Source: an uncultured bacterium
GTDB lineage: Bacteria > Hydrogenedentota > Hydrogenedentia > Hydrogenedentales > Hydrogenedentaceae
DNA: 58,833 nt
Direction: 5' to 3'
Assembly: GCA_937124615.1 (NCBI GenBank)
Contig: CAKZKR010000050.1
Location: 1 to 58,833, forward strand
Within the stretch, counting starts at the first letter, position 1. Each line of letters begins with the position of its first letter. Under the pieces are notes generated by a model that was given only the letters and a program-made list of their open reading frames with translations, searched no databases and had not been told where the DNA came from. Shown in pieces: positions 44,785 to 54,060 of this stretch. Made by a program: the position numbers and the translations under genes.

Positions 44785-47045
44785 AATGTTTCTGCAAGTA
44801 GCAGAAAAAAAATTATCAGGATTGAGCCCAGAGTAATTGCTCTACCTATATTCCAGCCGGGGCTTGTGTATGTGAATTGTACCTGATGGACACCTCCCGG
44901 AATTGGAATGCCTCTGAAAATTCCGTTTGTGCGAAAGATTTGTGCAGGTTCCCCATCTAAAAATGCTTTCCATCCCGGACTATATGTGTCCAGTAATACT
45001 AAAAAACCTTCTTGATATGCTTTAACATGTATGGAAATATTTTCGGGAGTTTCCTCCTGGATACTGGCGGTATTTATGTTTTTAGTGATGTCTACATTCT
45101 CTTCTGAGGGGGGTAAGTCTGTATCGGTAACTTTTTTTGTATAGGGAATGGGTGTGTCCGATTGAACGATACATTCTGTGAAGGGTGAAAAATTATTATG
45201 CAAAAGTATGTTCATTGTTTCTTCCATAGAGGGGAGTATTTTGTAGTTATGTATCCAGTAGCATCTTGGCATGGGTTGTGTATTTTCATAAATTTCAATA
45301 AAGGGAATTTGTTCCATATTCCGCCAATTTTTTAAGTCTTTTCGTTCGGTGTCTTTCTTATTTATATTTGGAATAAATACCCATTGAACACCGCTGGTTG
45401 TTATAAGAGGATTTTTTAGTAATGCCGATTTTTCCTTTTTGCAATTGGATATTTCTTCTATCCACAAATGTGAATATTTGTCTTTGGGTAATTCGGTTCC
45501 GTTAACCAGTTGCCAATGATAATACATTCCGAGATTTTCGGACCAGAGTATTGTATTGGGTTCGGATATAATCAAACCTCTACCGGTGCCGGTTTGATAG
45601 CGGAGTTGGCGAATAAACTCGGAATATGAATTTTGTCTTTCTATTATCGAACTATAACTTTCAGGGAGAAAGGGACGAAGTAAGTAATACAATTCGATAA
45701 AACTTAATAAGGCGATAAGAATACAGATGGCGGAATTTATCTTAGGTATGCGAATCAGGATGGCAGGGATAATAAGGATAAGGAGCAGGATGGATACCCC
45801 TTTTGTCCAGGGATTGCCTGTTAGAATGAGGAAAAGTATCAAAAAGAAGACAAGTATGCTGGAAATCCATACATACGGTGAATTAAAGTCACGACCTTTC
45901 AGGAGCAGTCGGTGAAATCCAATGCCCGATAAAACTGAGAATGACACGGCAACAAGAACGAGCATTCCTTTCTGGAGGATTCTTGCGGGGTCAAGATTTA
46001 TAAAAAATAGTAAAAAGAAGAACAATATAACTATGCCGTGAAACAGAACTACTGAACGATGTTCGCGATCAAAAAAAGCAGGTAGGAGAAATATAAGACA
46101 TATCAAGCCGGGGTATAAAGTGGGAAGTTCAGGAAGTTCTAATGATAGTGCCGGTCGTAAGAATTGAGTTAGCGACATGTTCAAAGTTTCTGGAAACGGA
46201 GCAGACAGAGGGAAACTTGTAAAATGCTCCCAATTCTGTTCGGAATGTATCAACCACAATAAAAAAGGGAACCATGCAAAAGCCGATATCATCAGCCCCA
46301 AAATAAAAATCCCTGTAGTTTTGAAAATTAGGGTAAAAGGATTCTTTTCTATATTAAGCATGGGAAAAAGGCGAGATGCAAAGGGGAAGGTAACAAATAT
46401 AAGAATTCCTGCAAGAATGCATTCCATACTTCCGGAAAGAATCAATGCAGACCAAATAAACAATAGTACTATGAAACTGCGAAAGTTATAATTCTCAAAA
46501 AAGTATACAATCCCGCTTAAAAGGAAAAGGAGCCAAACAGAGCCACTTAATAGGGGCATAGCCATTTGAGCACATATTATAGGTCCTGAAAACAACAGGG
46601 AAACCAAACCGGGGACAAGAGCAGGATAAGGAATTTCTAAAATCCGACCCCATATCAGAAAGCCAATACCTAAAAGAGATAAAGATAGGAAAATATACCT
46701 TTGATATGCATAAGCAAAATCCATCCGCCAAAATAGGAGATGTAGAGGTTGAAATAGAGCTGTGCGAATATCGGTAAGGTAGGGTTGTCCACAAAGTTGA
46801 TATGGATTCCAATGAGGCACTTTTCCAGTTGAAATACGGTCGAAGCCATATTTCCATATTGGACCCCAAACAGAGTATTGTTTAATTGCCCATATTTCTT
46901 TTTTATTATTGTTTTTGATAGCGTTCGTAGCAAGTGCAGGATCCCAATATATTCGTATCATAAGAAGAATAAAAATTCCTCCAAGTAATGTTCCCCAAAA
47001 AGGGAATCGGCGGAATTCCGAGACCTTGTTTACGACTTGCGACAT
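44745..47045 (-). CDS. YfhO-like polytopic membrane protein (GT-C fold)
   Basis: A 766-residue membrane protein with about 12-13 helices and two soluble regions. The hallmark YfhO block follows TM1: GKVPHWNPYQLCGQPYLTD. The last 150 residues include the C-terminal beta domain typical of the family (LLDTYSPGWKAFLDGEPAQ, IPIPGGVHQVQFTYTSPGW) and a final membrane helix. YfhO proteins are implicated in glycosylating lipoteichoic acid or other surface polymers; the exact role here is unknown. The neighbouring glycosyltransferase at 47162 is divergent. Confidence 0.85.
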   Translation of the reverse strand: MSQVVNKVSEFRRFPFWGTLLGGIFILLMIRIYWDPALATNAIKNNNKKEIWAIKQYSVWGPIWKYGFDRISTGKVPHWNPYQLCGQPYLTDIRTALFQPLHLLFWRMDFAYAYQRYIFLSLSLLGIGFLIWGRILEIPYPALVPGLVSLLFSGPIICAQMAMPLLSGSVWLLFLLSGIVYFFENYNFRSFIVLLFIWSALILSGSMECILAGILIFVTFPFASRLFPMLNIEKNPFTLIFKTTGIFILGLMISAFAWFPFLLWLIHSEQNWEHFTSFPLSAPFPETLNMSLTQFLRPALSLELPELPTLYPGLICLIFLLPAFFDREHRSVVLFHGIVILFFFLLFFINLDPARILQKGMLVLVAVSFSVLSGIGFHRLLLKGRDFNSPYVWISSILVFFLILFLILTGNPWTKGVSILLLILIIPAILIRIPKINSAICILIALLSFIELYYLLRPFLPESYSSIIERQNSYSEFIRQLRYQTGTGRGLIISEPNTILWSENLGMYYHWQLVNGTELPKDKYSHLWIEEISNCKKEKSALLKNPLITTSGVQWVFIPNINKKDTERKDLKNWRNMEQIPFIEIYENTQPMPRCYWIHNYKILPSMEETMNILLHNNFSPFTECIVQSDTPIPYTKKVTDTDLPPSEENVDITKNINTASIQEETPENISIHVKAYQEGFLVLLDTYSPGWKAFLDGEPAQIFRTNGIFRGIPIPGGVHQVQFTYTSPGWNIGRAITLGSILIIFFLLLAETFYNKNKEEPSESP

Positions 47046-47161
47046 GCCATCTAAACCTTATCTATATAGATAAAGGGCCTTTTTTAGAAATAGGATTCCT
47101 TTTTTCTGTATATTATCATTTTAGTATTTTATAATCCCAAAAAAGGGAAGAAGGTTTCGAA

Positions 47162-48112
47162 ATGTCAGAAAATTTAATTGATGTAAGTGTGTTAGTAGTA
47201 GGTGATGATTTGTCTTGGTGTTTGACACCGTGGTTTTTTCATTTAGAACATCAGGACTATCCTATGGCGCATTTTGAGTGGATCATTGTCGAAACAAATT
47301 CTTCTAATGAGACACGGAAAATGGTTTTGTCTCTCTCGAAAGGTTCTCCTTTTATTGTTCGCTATGTTCAACAAAGTGGGAAATCTCTGGTAAATGCATG
47401 GAATACAGGCTTTCGTGAAGCCCAGGGGAAATGGGTTCTATGCAGTAAACCGGAAGTATTACCTGCAAGTAATTGGATACAACGGCATGTTCAATTACAG
47501 CGTACATACGAAAATAAGGCTTGTATCGGTGGAGCAATACTTGTACATCCTCGCCTTTCACCGAAGAGTTTAACACCGTTGTTACTGCCTGAAGACAGTT
47601 CCCCTCCGATAGCACAAATAAAAAAAATAACACCTTATCATTTTTCATTAGGAAATATGAGCCTTCCCCGAAATATTCTCCTTCAGGGGGGTGTGTTGAA
47701 TAAGACGTTTTATTTCCCTGAATTTGCAGAAACAGAATTAGTAAAACGGCTATCGCATGCAGGGTGTCCACTTCTTATCGATGATCAGGCGATTTGCTGG
47801 TTCTGGAAAGGGGGGTCTTATCTGGATATGTGTAAGTATCATTACCGGAGAGGTTACTCAATGGGTTGTTATCTAAGGCTGTTGCCAGATGAATATTCAA
47901 TAGTTGTAAACTATAGACTATATCCCCCCTTTTTGGAGCGGATGATTAATTCCATCCTTGTCCCTTACTATCATCGGTTTTGTTTGAAACTCATAGAAGA
48001 CTCACAATCCTATCTATGGATGTATCGTCGTGTATTTCGATATTGGCGTTTGCGGGGTTTTTCTGATGCTATGGCAAGGAGAGAACCTCAAATTGATATA
48101 ATATACACTTAG
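47162..48112 (+). CDS. Family-2-like glycosyltransferase (GT-A fold), divergent
   Basis: A 316-residue protein. DVSVLVVGDD, then HFEWIIVETNSSNETRKMV, then KSLVNAWNTGFREAQGKWVLCSKPEVLP follow the GT2 order. The metal-binding DxD that normally follows 'GKWVL' is changed to SKPE, so catalysis is uncertain. The C-terminal half (FAETELVKRLSHAGCPLLIDD) matches the acceptor-loop ED region. AAGAAGG sits eight bases before the ATG. It is 29 bp from the SbcD-like gene, all on one strand, and so forms an operon with the degenerate SbcD/SbcC-like pair. Confidence 0.7.
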   Translation: MSENLIDVSVLVVGDDLSWCLTPWFFHLEHQDYPMAHFEWIIVETNSSNETRKMVLSLSKGSPFIVRYVQQSGKSLVNAWNTGFREAQGKWVLCSKPEVLPASNWIQRHVQLQRTYENKACIGGAILVHPRLSPKSLTPLLLPEDSSPPIAQIKKITPYHFSLGNMSLPRNILLQGGVLNKTFYFPEFAETELVKRLSHAGCPLLIDDQAICWFWKGGSYLDMCKYHYRRGYSMGCYLRLLPDEYSIVVNYRLYPPFLERMINSILVPYYHRFCLKLIEDSQSYLWMYRRVFRYWRLRGFSDAMARREPQIDIIYT

Positions 48113-48141
48113 CCATTAAACAGGTTACAGGTTTAGCCAAC

Positions 48142-49311
48142 ATGTTTGTTATACATACAGCAAATTTATATTTAGACAAACCTTTTTTTTCTTGCTCAAA
48201 CCGAAAATATGGTTATGAGCGGAGAGAGAAACAGAAAGATATTCTTAATACAATAGTTAATAAGGTATTTGAATATAAAGCAGATGCGTTGTTAATAACG
48301 GGCAATTTATTCGATGCGGAATGTGTAACCGAAAAGACACTTCAATTTTTGTGCAAAAGTCTGGAAGCAATAAAGCCGGTTCCTGTTATTATTGTTCCCG
48401 GTTCCTCTGACCCCATTTCCGAATATTCTCCATATGGGTTAGAAACTTTCCCCGATAATGTTGTTATTATGAATTTGTTAGATAGGACAAAGTGGGAAGC
48501 AGAAAGGATCCCTCTTGTTGTCTATTCATGGGCGTGTGATGGTAAGGGAATAGAGGACTTAAGTGAAATTGAATTTCCTGTAGAGACCAATGGTAAAAAT
48601 CATATCCTTTTATCCTATGATTTGCCTATATCTCATACTGAAAAGTTATCCCAATGGTTTGAAAAGGTTTCGTCTGTTTTTTCCTATATTGCTATAGGAA
48701 AGGGGTATGGTTTTAAGCAGATTTATAGCACTTCGAGGCTTACTGTTTGTTGTTGTGGTGCTCCGGACCCTATAAGTTTTAATGATACCCCACCCTTTGG
48801 AGTGGTTGGCATACAATTTCAAATCAATAATAACCGATGGGAAGTGTCCCAGGTAGAGCATATATCCACGCAAAAAAGTTCTTATGCGGTTATAAATGTA
48901 GATGCGTCGAATATTTTGAATAAAGAGGAACTTTTTTTGAGAATGCGGAGTGAATTAAATAATATGCCGAAACCCTGTGCGGTTCACTTTAGTTTTACAG
49001 GTACAATATCCGCATGTATATTAGGTACTATCCCCGAAATCATTAACCTTATTCAAGAAGAAAGCCAATCAATTACATGGAGTATTGATGGAGAGATGGA
49101 AGGATTTGAAAATTCAGGAGATATGGGTTCGGTTACCGTACTGTCCGAGTTTTTCAAACAAATAGGAGAAGAACAAAAATTGGCCCCCAATCCCTATGTT
49201 CGTGGGGTTGCAAATCGAGCCGGTCATTTAACCAAAAGGGTTGTAGAAGGGATTGAATTAAAAATCCCTGCTGTCGAAACATCTGAGGTTCCTCTGGAAT
49301 GGAATTTGTAA
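48142..49311 (+). CDS. Degenerate SbcD/YhaO-like metallophosphatase, metal ligands lost
   Basis: A 389-residue protein with the full Mre11/SbcD/YhaO order. HTANLYLD (residues 5-12; family HTADLHLG) has N8 and Y10 in place of the ligands D and H. LITGNLFD (family GDLFD) has N55 for D. VPGSSD (family GNHD) has S88-S89. YIAIGKGYGFKQI (family GHxH) has K187 and Y189. YhaO-type downstream parts remain (CGAPDPISFNDTPPFGVVGI). The scaffold is kept but every metal ligand I can align except D58 and D90 is replaced, so it is very unlikely to be a nuclease. It overlaps the SbcC-like gene by 13 bp. Confidence 0.8.
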   Translation: MFVIHTANLYLDKPFFSCSNRKYGYERREKQKDILNTIVNKVFEYKADALLITGNLFDAECVTEKTLQFLCKSLEAIKPVPVIIVPGSSDPISEYSPYGLETFPDNVVIMNLLDRTKWEAERIPLVVYSWACDGKGIEDLSEIEFPVETNGKNHILLSYDLPISHTEKLSQWFEKVSSVFSYIAIGKGYGFKQIYSTSRLTVCCCGAPDPISFNDTPPFGVVGIQFQINNNRWEVSQVEHISTQKSSYAVINVDASNILNKEELFLRMRSELNNMPKPCAVHFSFTGTISACILGTIPEIINLIQEESQSITWSIDGEMEGFENSGDMGSVTVLSEFFKQIGEEQKLAPNPYVRGVANRAGHLTKRVVEGIELKIPAVETSEVPLEWNL

Positions 49312-52300
49312 AAGGACATATTTACGGTTTTGGAAAGTTACAAAATATACCCCTTGAGTTTGGGAGGGGTTTTCAGATAATTTTTGTCAAAGAGGAACAA
49401 GACCGAAATTCCATATTTCAGTTTTTACTGGACATGTTGTTTGGTCAGAAATTGTCAAGCAGGAAGAATACACTTTTTACAGAGAACTATTATAAATATA
49501 CTCCTTGGCATACGCAGGATTATCGCGGGAATATCGTTTATCGTTTGAATTCCGGGAAAATAATACATCTCCATCGGGTATTTGGTTCCAAATCATCATT
49601 AAAGGTTTATGAAGGGCTGGATGTAAAAGATATAACAAGCACTTTTCCTGTATATCCAAATGGGGAACCTGCATTTATACGAAGTCATCTGGATTTGGAC
49701 CGTAAAATTTTCTCAGGTATCGCCACCATTTCTCAAAAAATGTTGGAAAATCTATATGGACAAACTCCTCATTGTGAGTTGAGAAAGCATCTCCGTTGTT
49801 TGATAGATACAGGCACAACGGTACAATCTTTGCAGGATATAATTACCACTTTTCAGGATTACTTACAGTCTATTGGAACAGAGCGAACTTATAAAAAGCC
49901 GAGAAATTATATTTCAGAGCAGTTAGAAAGACTATTGGGGGAATATGAGCAGGCGAAGATTCATCTGCAAGAAATTCGACAGAGAAAGGCCCTATTAAAG
50001 GAGTGTAAAGAACAATGGCGACTTCTTCAAGAGGATTATGAAAAGATTCAGGAGAGACTTCAATATACGCGGCACTATGCACTCTGGAGGAGGAAAAACG
50101 ACGCTAAAGCCCTTCGTGAAAAATTGGACCAACTAACAGCGCGCTCTTTTGCATATTCCAGTTACAGGAATTTTTCAATGGACCAGAAATCCATTGTTAT
50201 TCAGTCCGAAATGGCTATTCAGCATGCGGAAACCCAAAAAGAACGGTTGCAAAATGAAGTTGAATGTATTACGAGAGAAATCAATGACCTTGAACGAGAA
50301 CTCCATCATTCTTCTTTTGTCCCTATTGATTTCATTAAAGACTATCAGGAAAAGTTTGAAGAATACCTGAAACATATATCCGGTAATGAGGAAGTACTAA
50401 AGGAACTATTAAGTCAGCGGGAAAGGGTAAAAAAACAAATACAAGAAGTAGAAAAGATCGTTTCTGAATTTCCGGAACTCATACAAAAAGATGATATGTT
50501 TTATCAAAAAGTTGATATTGCAATCGATTTATATAAGAGTTCCTTAAAAGAAACGCAAAGGAGCGAAGAACAATTTAATGTGTTGAAAAGAGAGCACACC
50601 CTTATTAATGAGCAGATTCAGCCGTTTCAAGACTTGTTTAAGGAGGTAGCAGATTTTAATGGGCTGGTTTGTGATTACATGAGATATAAGGAAAAGCCCG
50701 AAGAAGAGCAAAGGGAGTTAGAAAGAGAACTTCAAAATATAGAAGAATTAAAATTATTTACGAAATCTCGCCAATGGGTACCCCTGATTTTAGGACCTTT
50801 TTGTTTTATAGTACTGCTATGTCTTATTTATTTTTATATATTTTTTGGGAAAAAAGAATCTTTATTATTTATAAGTATTGTGGTAATTGCTCTTATATAT
50901 TTTTTACATAACTATATAAGTGGGAAAAAGGAACTAAAAAAGTTAGATATTGATCGGGAACGGTTGAAGGAACATATCCAACGGCTTCTTTCCTCTGAAT
51001 ATATTGAAAAGCATCCCATAACGGCGTTGCTTTCCGAAGCAAATTTAGAGCATGTCCGTGAATTACAGGGACTATATGAACAATATTGTGTCTTGCTGAA
51101 ACAGCAGGATAATATGACAAAGGAGGTAAAAAAGGCGGAAGAACTTTTTAATATTAATCTATCGCGAACCAACGAACTTTACCTGAATATGAAGGAATTA
51201 TTTGAACGAGTAGAACTGTTACTGGGAAGCGAAGATGAAATAGAGAGAAATCGACGAAAAGTATTTGAATTACAAGAAAAGATGCGAATGTATAACCGTA
51301 GGCTCTGGGATTTGCGGGAGCAGTATCAGCAGTTGTCCGATACTATATCTCGTAAAGAAGAATATATAAGAAAAATTCACCATAATATTCAAGAGGAAAT
51401 ACTTAATAGGATAGGTAAAGAACTTGTTCAATCCGGTTTATTACAATCCGGTGAATTATTAACACCTGAGACTTTCCGTTCTTATTATCATGCAGAAGAA
51501 GTATATCGTGGGCTTAGGGTAAAAATATCCGAACTTCGCAAGAAACGGTTGGATTTTCATCAACAAATTCAAAAATTTGATGAAGAAATCTTGTACCATC
51601 AAGAGCAAATCCGTGAAATATTAGAATTATCGGGGGTGGCAAATCTCTCCGAATGGAAAAGTAAATGTGCAAGGGCTGAGGAAGCATATACTCTCTTTTC
51701 GATGATTGAACAGACAGAATTGCAACTTCAACAACTTCTCGAAAATGAGACATTAGAAGAACTGGAAAAACGAACACAGGATTTTGTGCCCTCGGTCCCG
51801 GCAGAAAAGGAGGAGGAGTTACAATTTCTTTTAGAGCAGAGAAAGAAAGAGATTGAACAAGTTCAACAGGATATACATTCGCTTCAATCTGAATTGCAAC
51901 TGTTAACAGAGAAATTGTGTCCGCTAAATGAGATTCTGGAAGAAAAGAATTATTATGAAACACAATGGAAAGCAGTGCAACATGAACAAGAAAGTGTATT
52001 GCTTGCCCTATCTGTATTACAACAGTTATCTACATATCGGTATCATAAGATTTCGTTACCATTGCAGAATGAGGTCTGTCGTCTATTTGCTAAACTAACC
52101 CATGGCAAGTATGAAGGTGTGCTTATAGAACAAGACCTGACTATCAAAATTGTTCCGGTGGAAACGCGAAAGGCAATACCCCTGGAAGAAATATCAACGA
52201 AACAATCTGTGTTAGAAAGCCTATATTTTGCTATCCGAACTGCACTTATGCGTATTCCCCATTACCTAAAAGAGAGCCTTCCCCTGCTCTTAGAGGACCC

Positions 52301-52457
52301 TTTTATACAATATGATTATCCTCAACTTATTCAAGTGTTAAATATTCTGAAAATATTAGGAGAAGAGCAACAGATAATTTTGTTTACATACCGAAATGAT
52401 ATTTTTGATATTGCAAATAATCTCTCCATTCCAATTGCAATAATCGATAGTGTGTAA
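49299..52457 (+). CDS. Degenerate SbcC/YhaN/Rad50-like coiled-coil protein with internal membrane hairpin
   Basis: A 1052-residue SMC-like protein. It begins VKGHIYGFGKLQNIPLEFGRG, as in YhaN, but the P-loop GPNEAGKST is replaced in register by VKEEQDRNS (residues 30-38). Two long coiled-coil arms (about 190-490 and 545-930) flank two hydrophobic helices (about 494-515 and 522-541), where Rad50 would have a zinc hook. At the C-terminus the ABC signature is ISTK (965-968; family LSxG), the Walker-B region is LLLEDPF (995-1001), and the H-loop histidine is changed (FTYR). ATP binding therefore looks lost. The SbcD-like partner overlaps its start. Confidence 0.8.
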   Translation: MEFVKGHIYGFGKLQNIPLEFGRGFQIIFVKEEQDRNSIFQFLLDMLFGQKLSSRKNTLFTENYYKYTPWHTQDYRGNIVYRLNSGKIIHLHRVFGSKSSLKVYEGLDVKDITSTFPVYPNGEPAFIRSHLDLDRKIFSGIATISQKMLENLYGQTPHCELRKHLRCLIDTGTTVQSLQDIITTFQDYLQSIGTERTYKKPRNYISEQLERLLGEYEQAKIHLQEIRQRKALLKECKEQWRLLQEDYEKIQERLQYTRHYALWRRKNDAKALREKLDQLTARSFAYSSYRNFSMDQKSIVIQSEMAIQHAETQKERLQNEVECITREINDLERELHHSSFVPIDFIKDYQEKFEEYLKHISGNEEVLKELLSQRERVKKQIQEVEKIVSEFPELIQKDDMFYQKVDIAIDLYKSSLKETQRSEEQFNVLKREHTLINEQIQPFQDLFKEVADFNGLVCDYMRYKEKPEEEQRELERELQNIEELKLFTKSRQWVPLILGPFCFIVLLCLIYFYIFFGKKESLLFISIVVIALIYFLHNYISGKKELKKLDIDRERLKEHIQRLLSSEYIEKHPITALLSEANLEHVRELQGLYEQYCVLLKQQDNMTKEVKKAEELFNINLSRTNELYLNMKELFERVELLLGSEDEIERNRRKVFELQEKMRMYNRRLWDLREQYQQLSDTISRKEEYIRKIHHNIQEEILNRIGKELVQSGLLQSGELLTPETFRSYYHAEEVYRGLRVKISELRKKRLDFHQQIQKFDEEILYHQEQIREILELSGVANLSEWKSKCARAEEAYTLFSMIEQTELQLQQLLENETLEELEKRTQDFVPSVPAEKEEELQFLLEQRKKEIEQVQQDIHSLQSELQLLTEKLCPLNEILEEKNYYETQWKAVQHEQESVLLALSVLQQLSTYRYHKISLPLQNEVCRLFAKLTHGKYEGVLIEQDLTIKIVPVETRKAIPLEEISTKQSVLESLYFAIRTALMRIPHYLKESLPLLLEDPFIQYDYPQLIQVLNILKILGEEQQIILFTYRNDIFDIANNLSIPIAIIDSV

Positions 52458-52523
52458 TAATTGCCTGTGTATCTTTTTTCTTTATTTGAAAAAGAATAAC
52501 GAGAGGAGAGAGAGTTTTTTGTA

Positions 52524-53978
52524 TTAAACAGTGGATTGTTTCCTTGCTTTCCTTTTTTCTTTGTTTTCTTTCTGTCCTTTTTCTTTCTTTTTTTCCGTTG
52601 GAGGTCCTTCATGTTCCAGTTTGGGAGCAGGAAGTTTTTCAAGGAGTTGGTTAAAGTATTCTTTTATTTTCAGAACTTCGGGGTCATCGGAATGGGTTAC
52701 ATCTTTATAATTTGTTCCGTTACGGCTATCTCCACAGTCGTAAAGTTTACCGTAATGGAGTGGAGAATTATCCTCTAATAGCCAACGTTTTGTTCTTAGA
52801 ATACGTCGATCTGCAATGAAACTGAATATCCACTCGCGTGTGGTCTGGCTTTTCCCTGTGAGGAATGGGACTAACGAAATACCGTCAATGGGTCGGTCGT
52901 TCGGGAGTGGAGCACCGGCCCAATCGCATAATGTTGGTAAAATGTCGGATAAGTCGGTTAATTCCATTACAGGACCCTGTGGCTTGATATAACCCGGTCC
53001 CCAGATTATCATAGGCACGCGAGCACCGAATTCCGTTGGCTGACCTTTCCCCTGTCCACCTGTGCCGTTGTCTCCTGTAAAGATGATAATGGTTTTTTCT
53101 TTTAATCCTGCTTTTTCGATTTCTTTAATTAGTTCCCCCATGAGTTTATCCAGATATTCAACGGCAGGCTTAAAATTTTGAGGCTCGCTTTTTGTTAAAT
53201 TGTCATTCTCTTTTTTTGTATCAGGTGTAGGTAGGTGTGGGGCATGAGTTAAACAGGTTGGGTAGTAAATTACAAAGGGTTTCTGCTTGTGTCTGTTTAT
53301 AAAATCCACAACGAACCGATGGTGTATATCGGGACCATAGTCATCCGGTTTTGTCGGTATGTATTCTCCATTTTGTACTATTGAGGGATGCCAATAACGG
53401 GCATATTTTTTGTCTGATTCGAGCCCACTGATGTAATTTGTCCCGGCGGGTAAATATCCTTTCTGTCCCCAGACACAATACTCATCAAAACCACATTCAA
53501 AAATAAGTTTTGGAGGTTCGCCGGACAATTGCCACTTTCCAGACATTGCGGTTGCATATCCTGCGTCTTTGAGCAGGTTGATAAAAGTTCGATGGCTTTT
53601 GGCTATATCTTCTATCTCGCTTTTGGGTTCAGGTCCACCACGCATATTAGCGAAATTATATACTCCGTTATGACAGCCGTATTGTCCTGTTAGGAGCATA
53701 ACGCGTGTGGGATGGCAAATTGGCGTAGCGTAGCAGGTTTCAAATTTGACTCCTTCTTGGGCCATTCGGTCTAAATTCGGTGTTTTTATTACATTATTCC
53801 CGTAGCAGGATAATTCCTTGGCTCCGAGGTCATCTGCTAAAATGACAATAAAATTAGGTTTTTCTTTTATGTTGTTCTCAGAGGTGTTCCCTGCATGGGC
53901 TGTTTGGGTAAGTAGATAAGAACTTAATCCAAAAATAGAAAGTCTTTGAACAAATTCTCGGCGTGATATGTTTTTCAT
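52524..53978 (-). CDS. Tat-exported sulfatase
   Basis: A 484-residue formylglycine-dependent sulfatase. It has a twin-arginine signal (ISRREFVQRLSIFG). The metal-binding D49-D50 are in FIVILADDLGAKEL, and the active-site cysteine is C88 in ICHPTRVMLLTGQYG (CxPTR), to be oxidised to formylglycine by a maturase not seen in this window. TGDNGTGGQGKGQ holds the other metal ligands. The C-terminal 25 residues are Lys/Glu-rich and probably disordered. Such enzymes remove sulfate from polysaccharides; the substrate is not predictable. Confidence 0.92.
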   Translation of the reverse strand: MKNISRREFVQRLSIFGLSSYLLTQTAHAGNTSENNIKEKPNFIVILADDLGAKELSCYGNNVIKTPNLDRMAQEGVKFETCYATPICHPTRVMLLTGQYGCHNGVYNFANMRGGPEPKSEIEDIAKSHRTFINLLKDAGYATAMSGKWQLSGEPPKLIFECGFDEYCVWGQKGYLPAGTNYISGLESDKKYARYWHPSIVQNGEYIPTKPDDYGPDIHHRFVVDFINRHKQKPFVIYYPTCLTHAPHLPTPDTKKENDNLTKSEPQNFKPAVEYLDKLMGELIKEIEKAGLKEKTIIIFTGDNGTGGQGKGQPTEFGARVPMIIWGPGYIKPQGPVMELTDLSDILPTLCDWAGAPLPNDRPIDGISLVPFLTGKSQTTREWIFSFIADRRILRTKRWLLEDNSPLHYGKLYDCGDSRNGTNYKDVTHSDDPEVLKIKEYFNQLLEKLPAPKLEHEGPPTEKKKEKGQKENKEKRKARKQSTV

Positions 53979-54060
53979 AATGTTCTTTTCGCTCTCCTAA
54001 ATAGTTATTCGTTTTAATTCAGTTTTATATTAATATACACCGTTAATGGGAATAAGTTCC

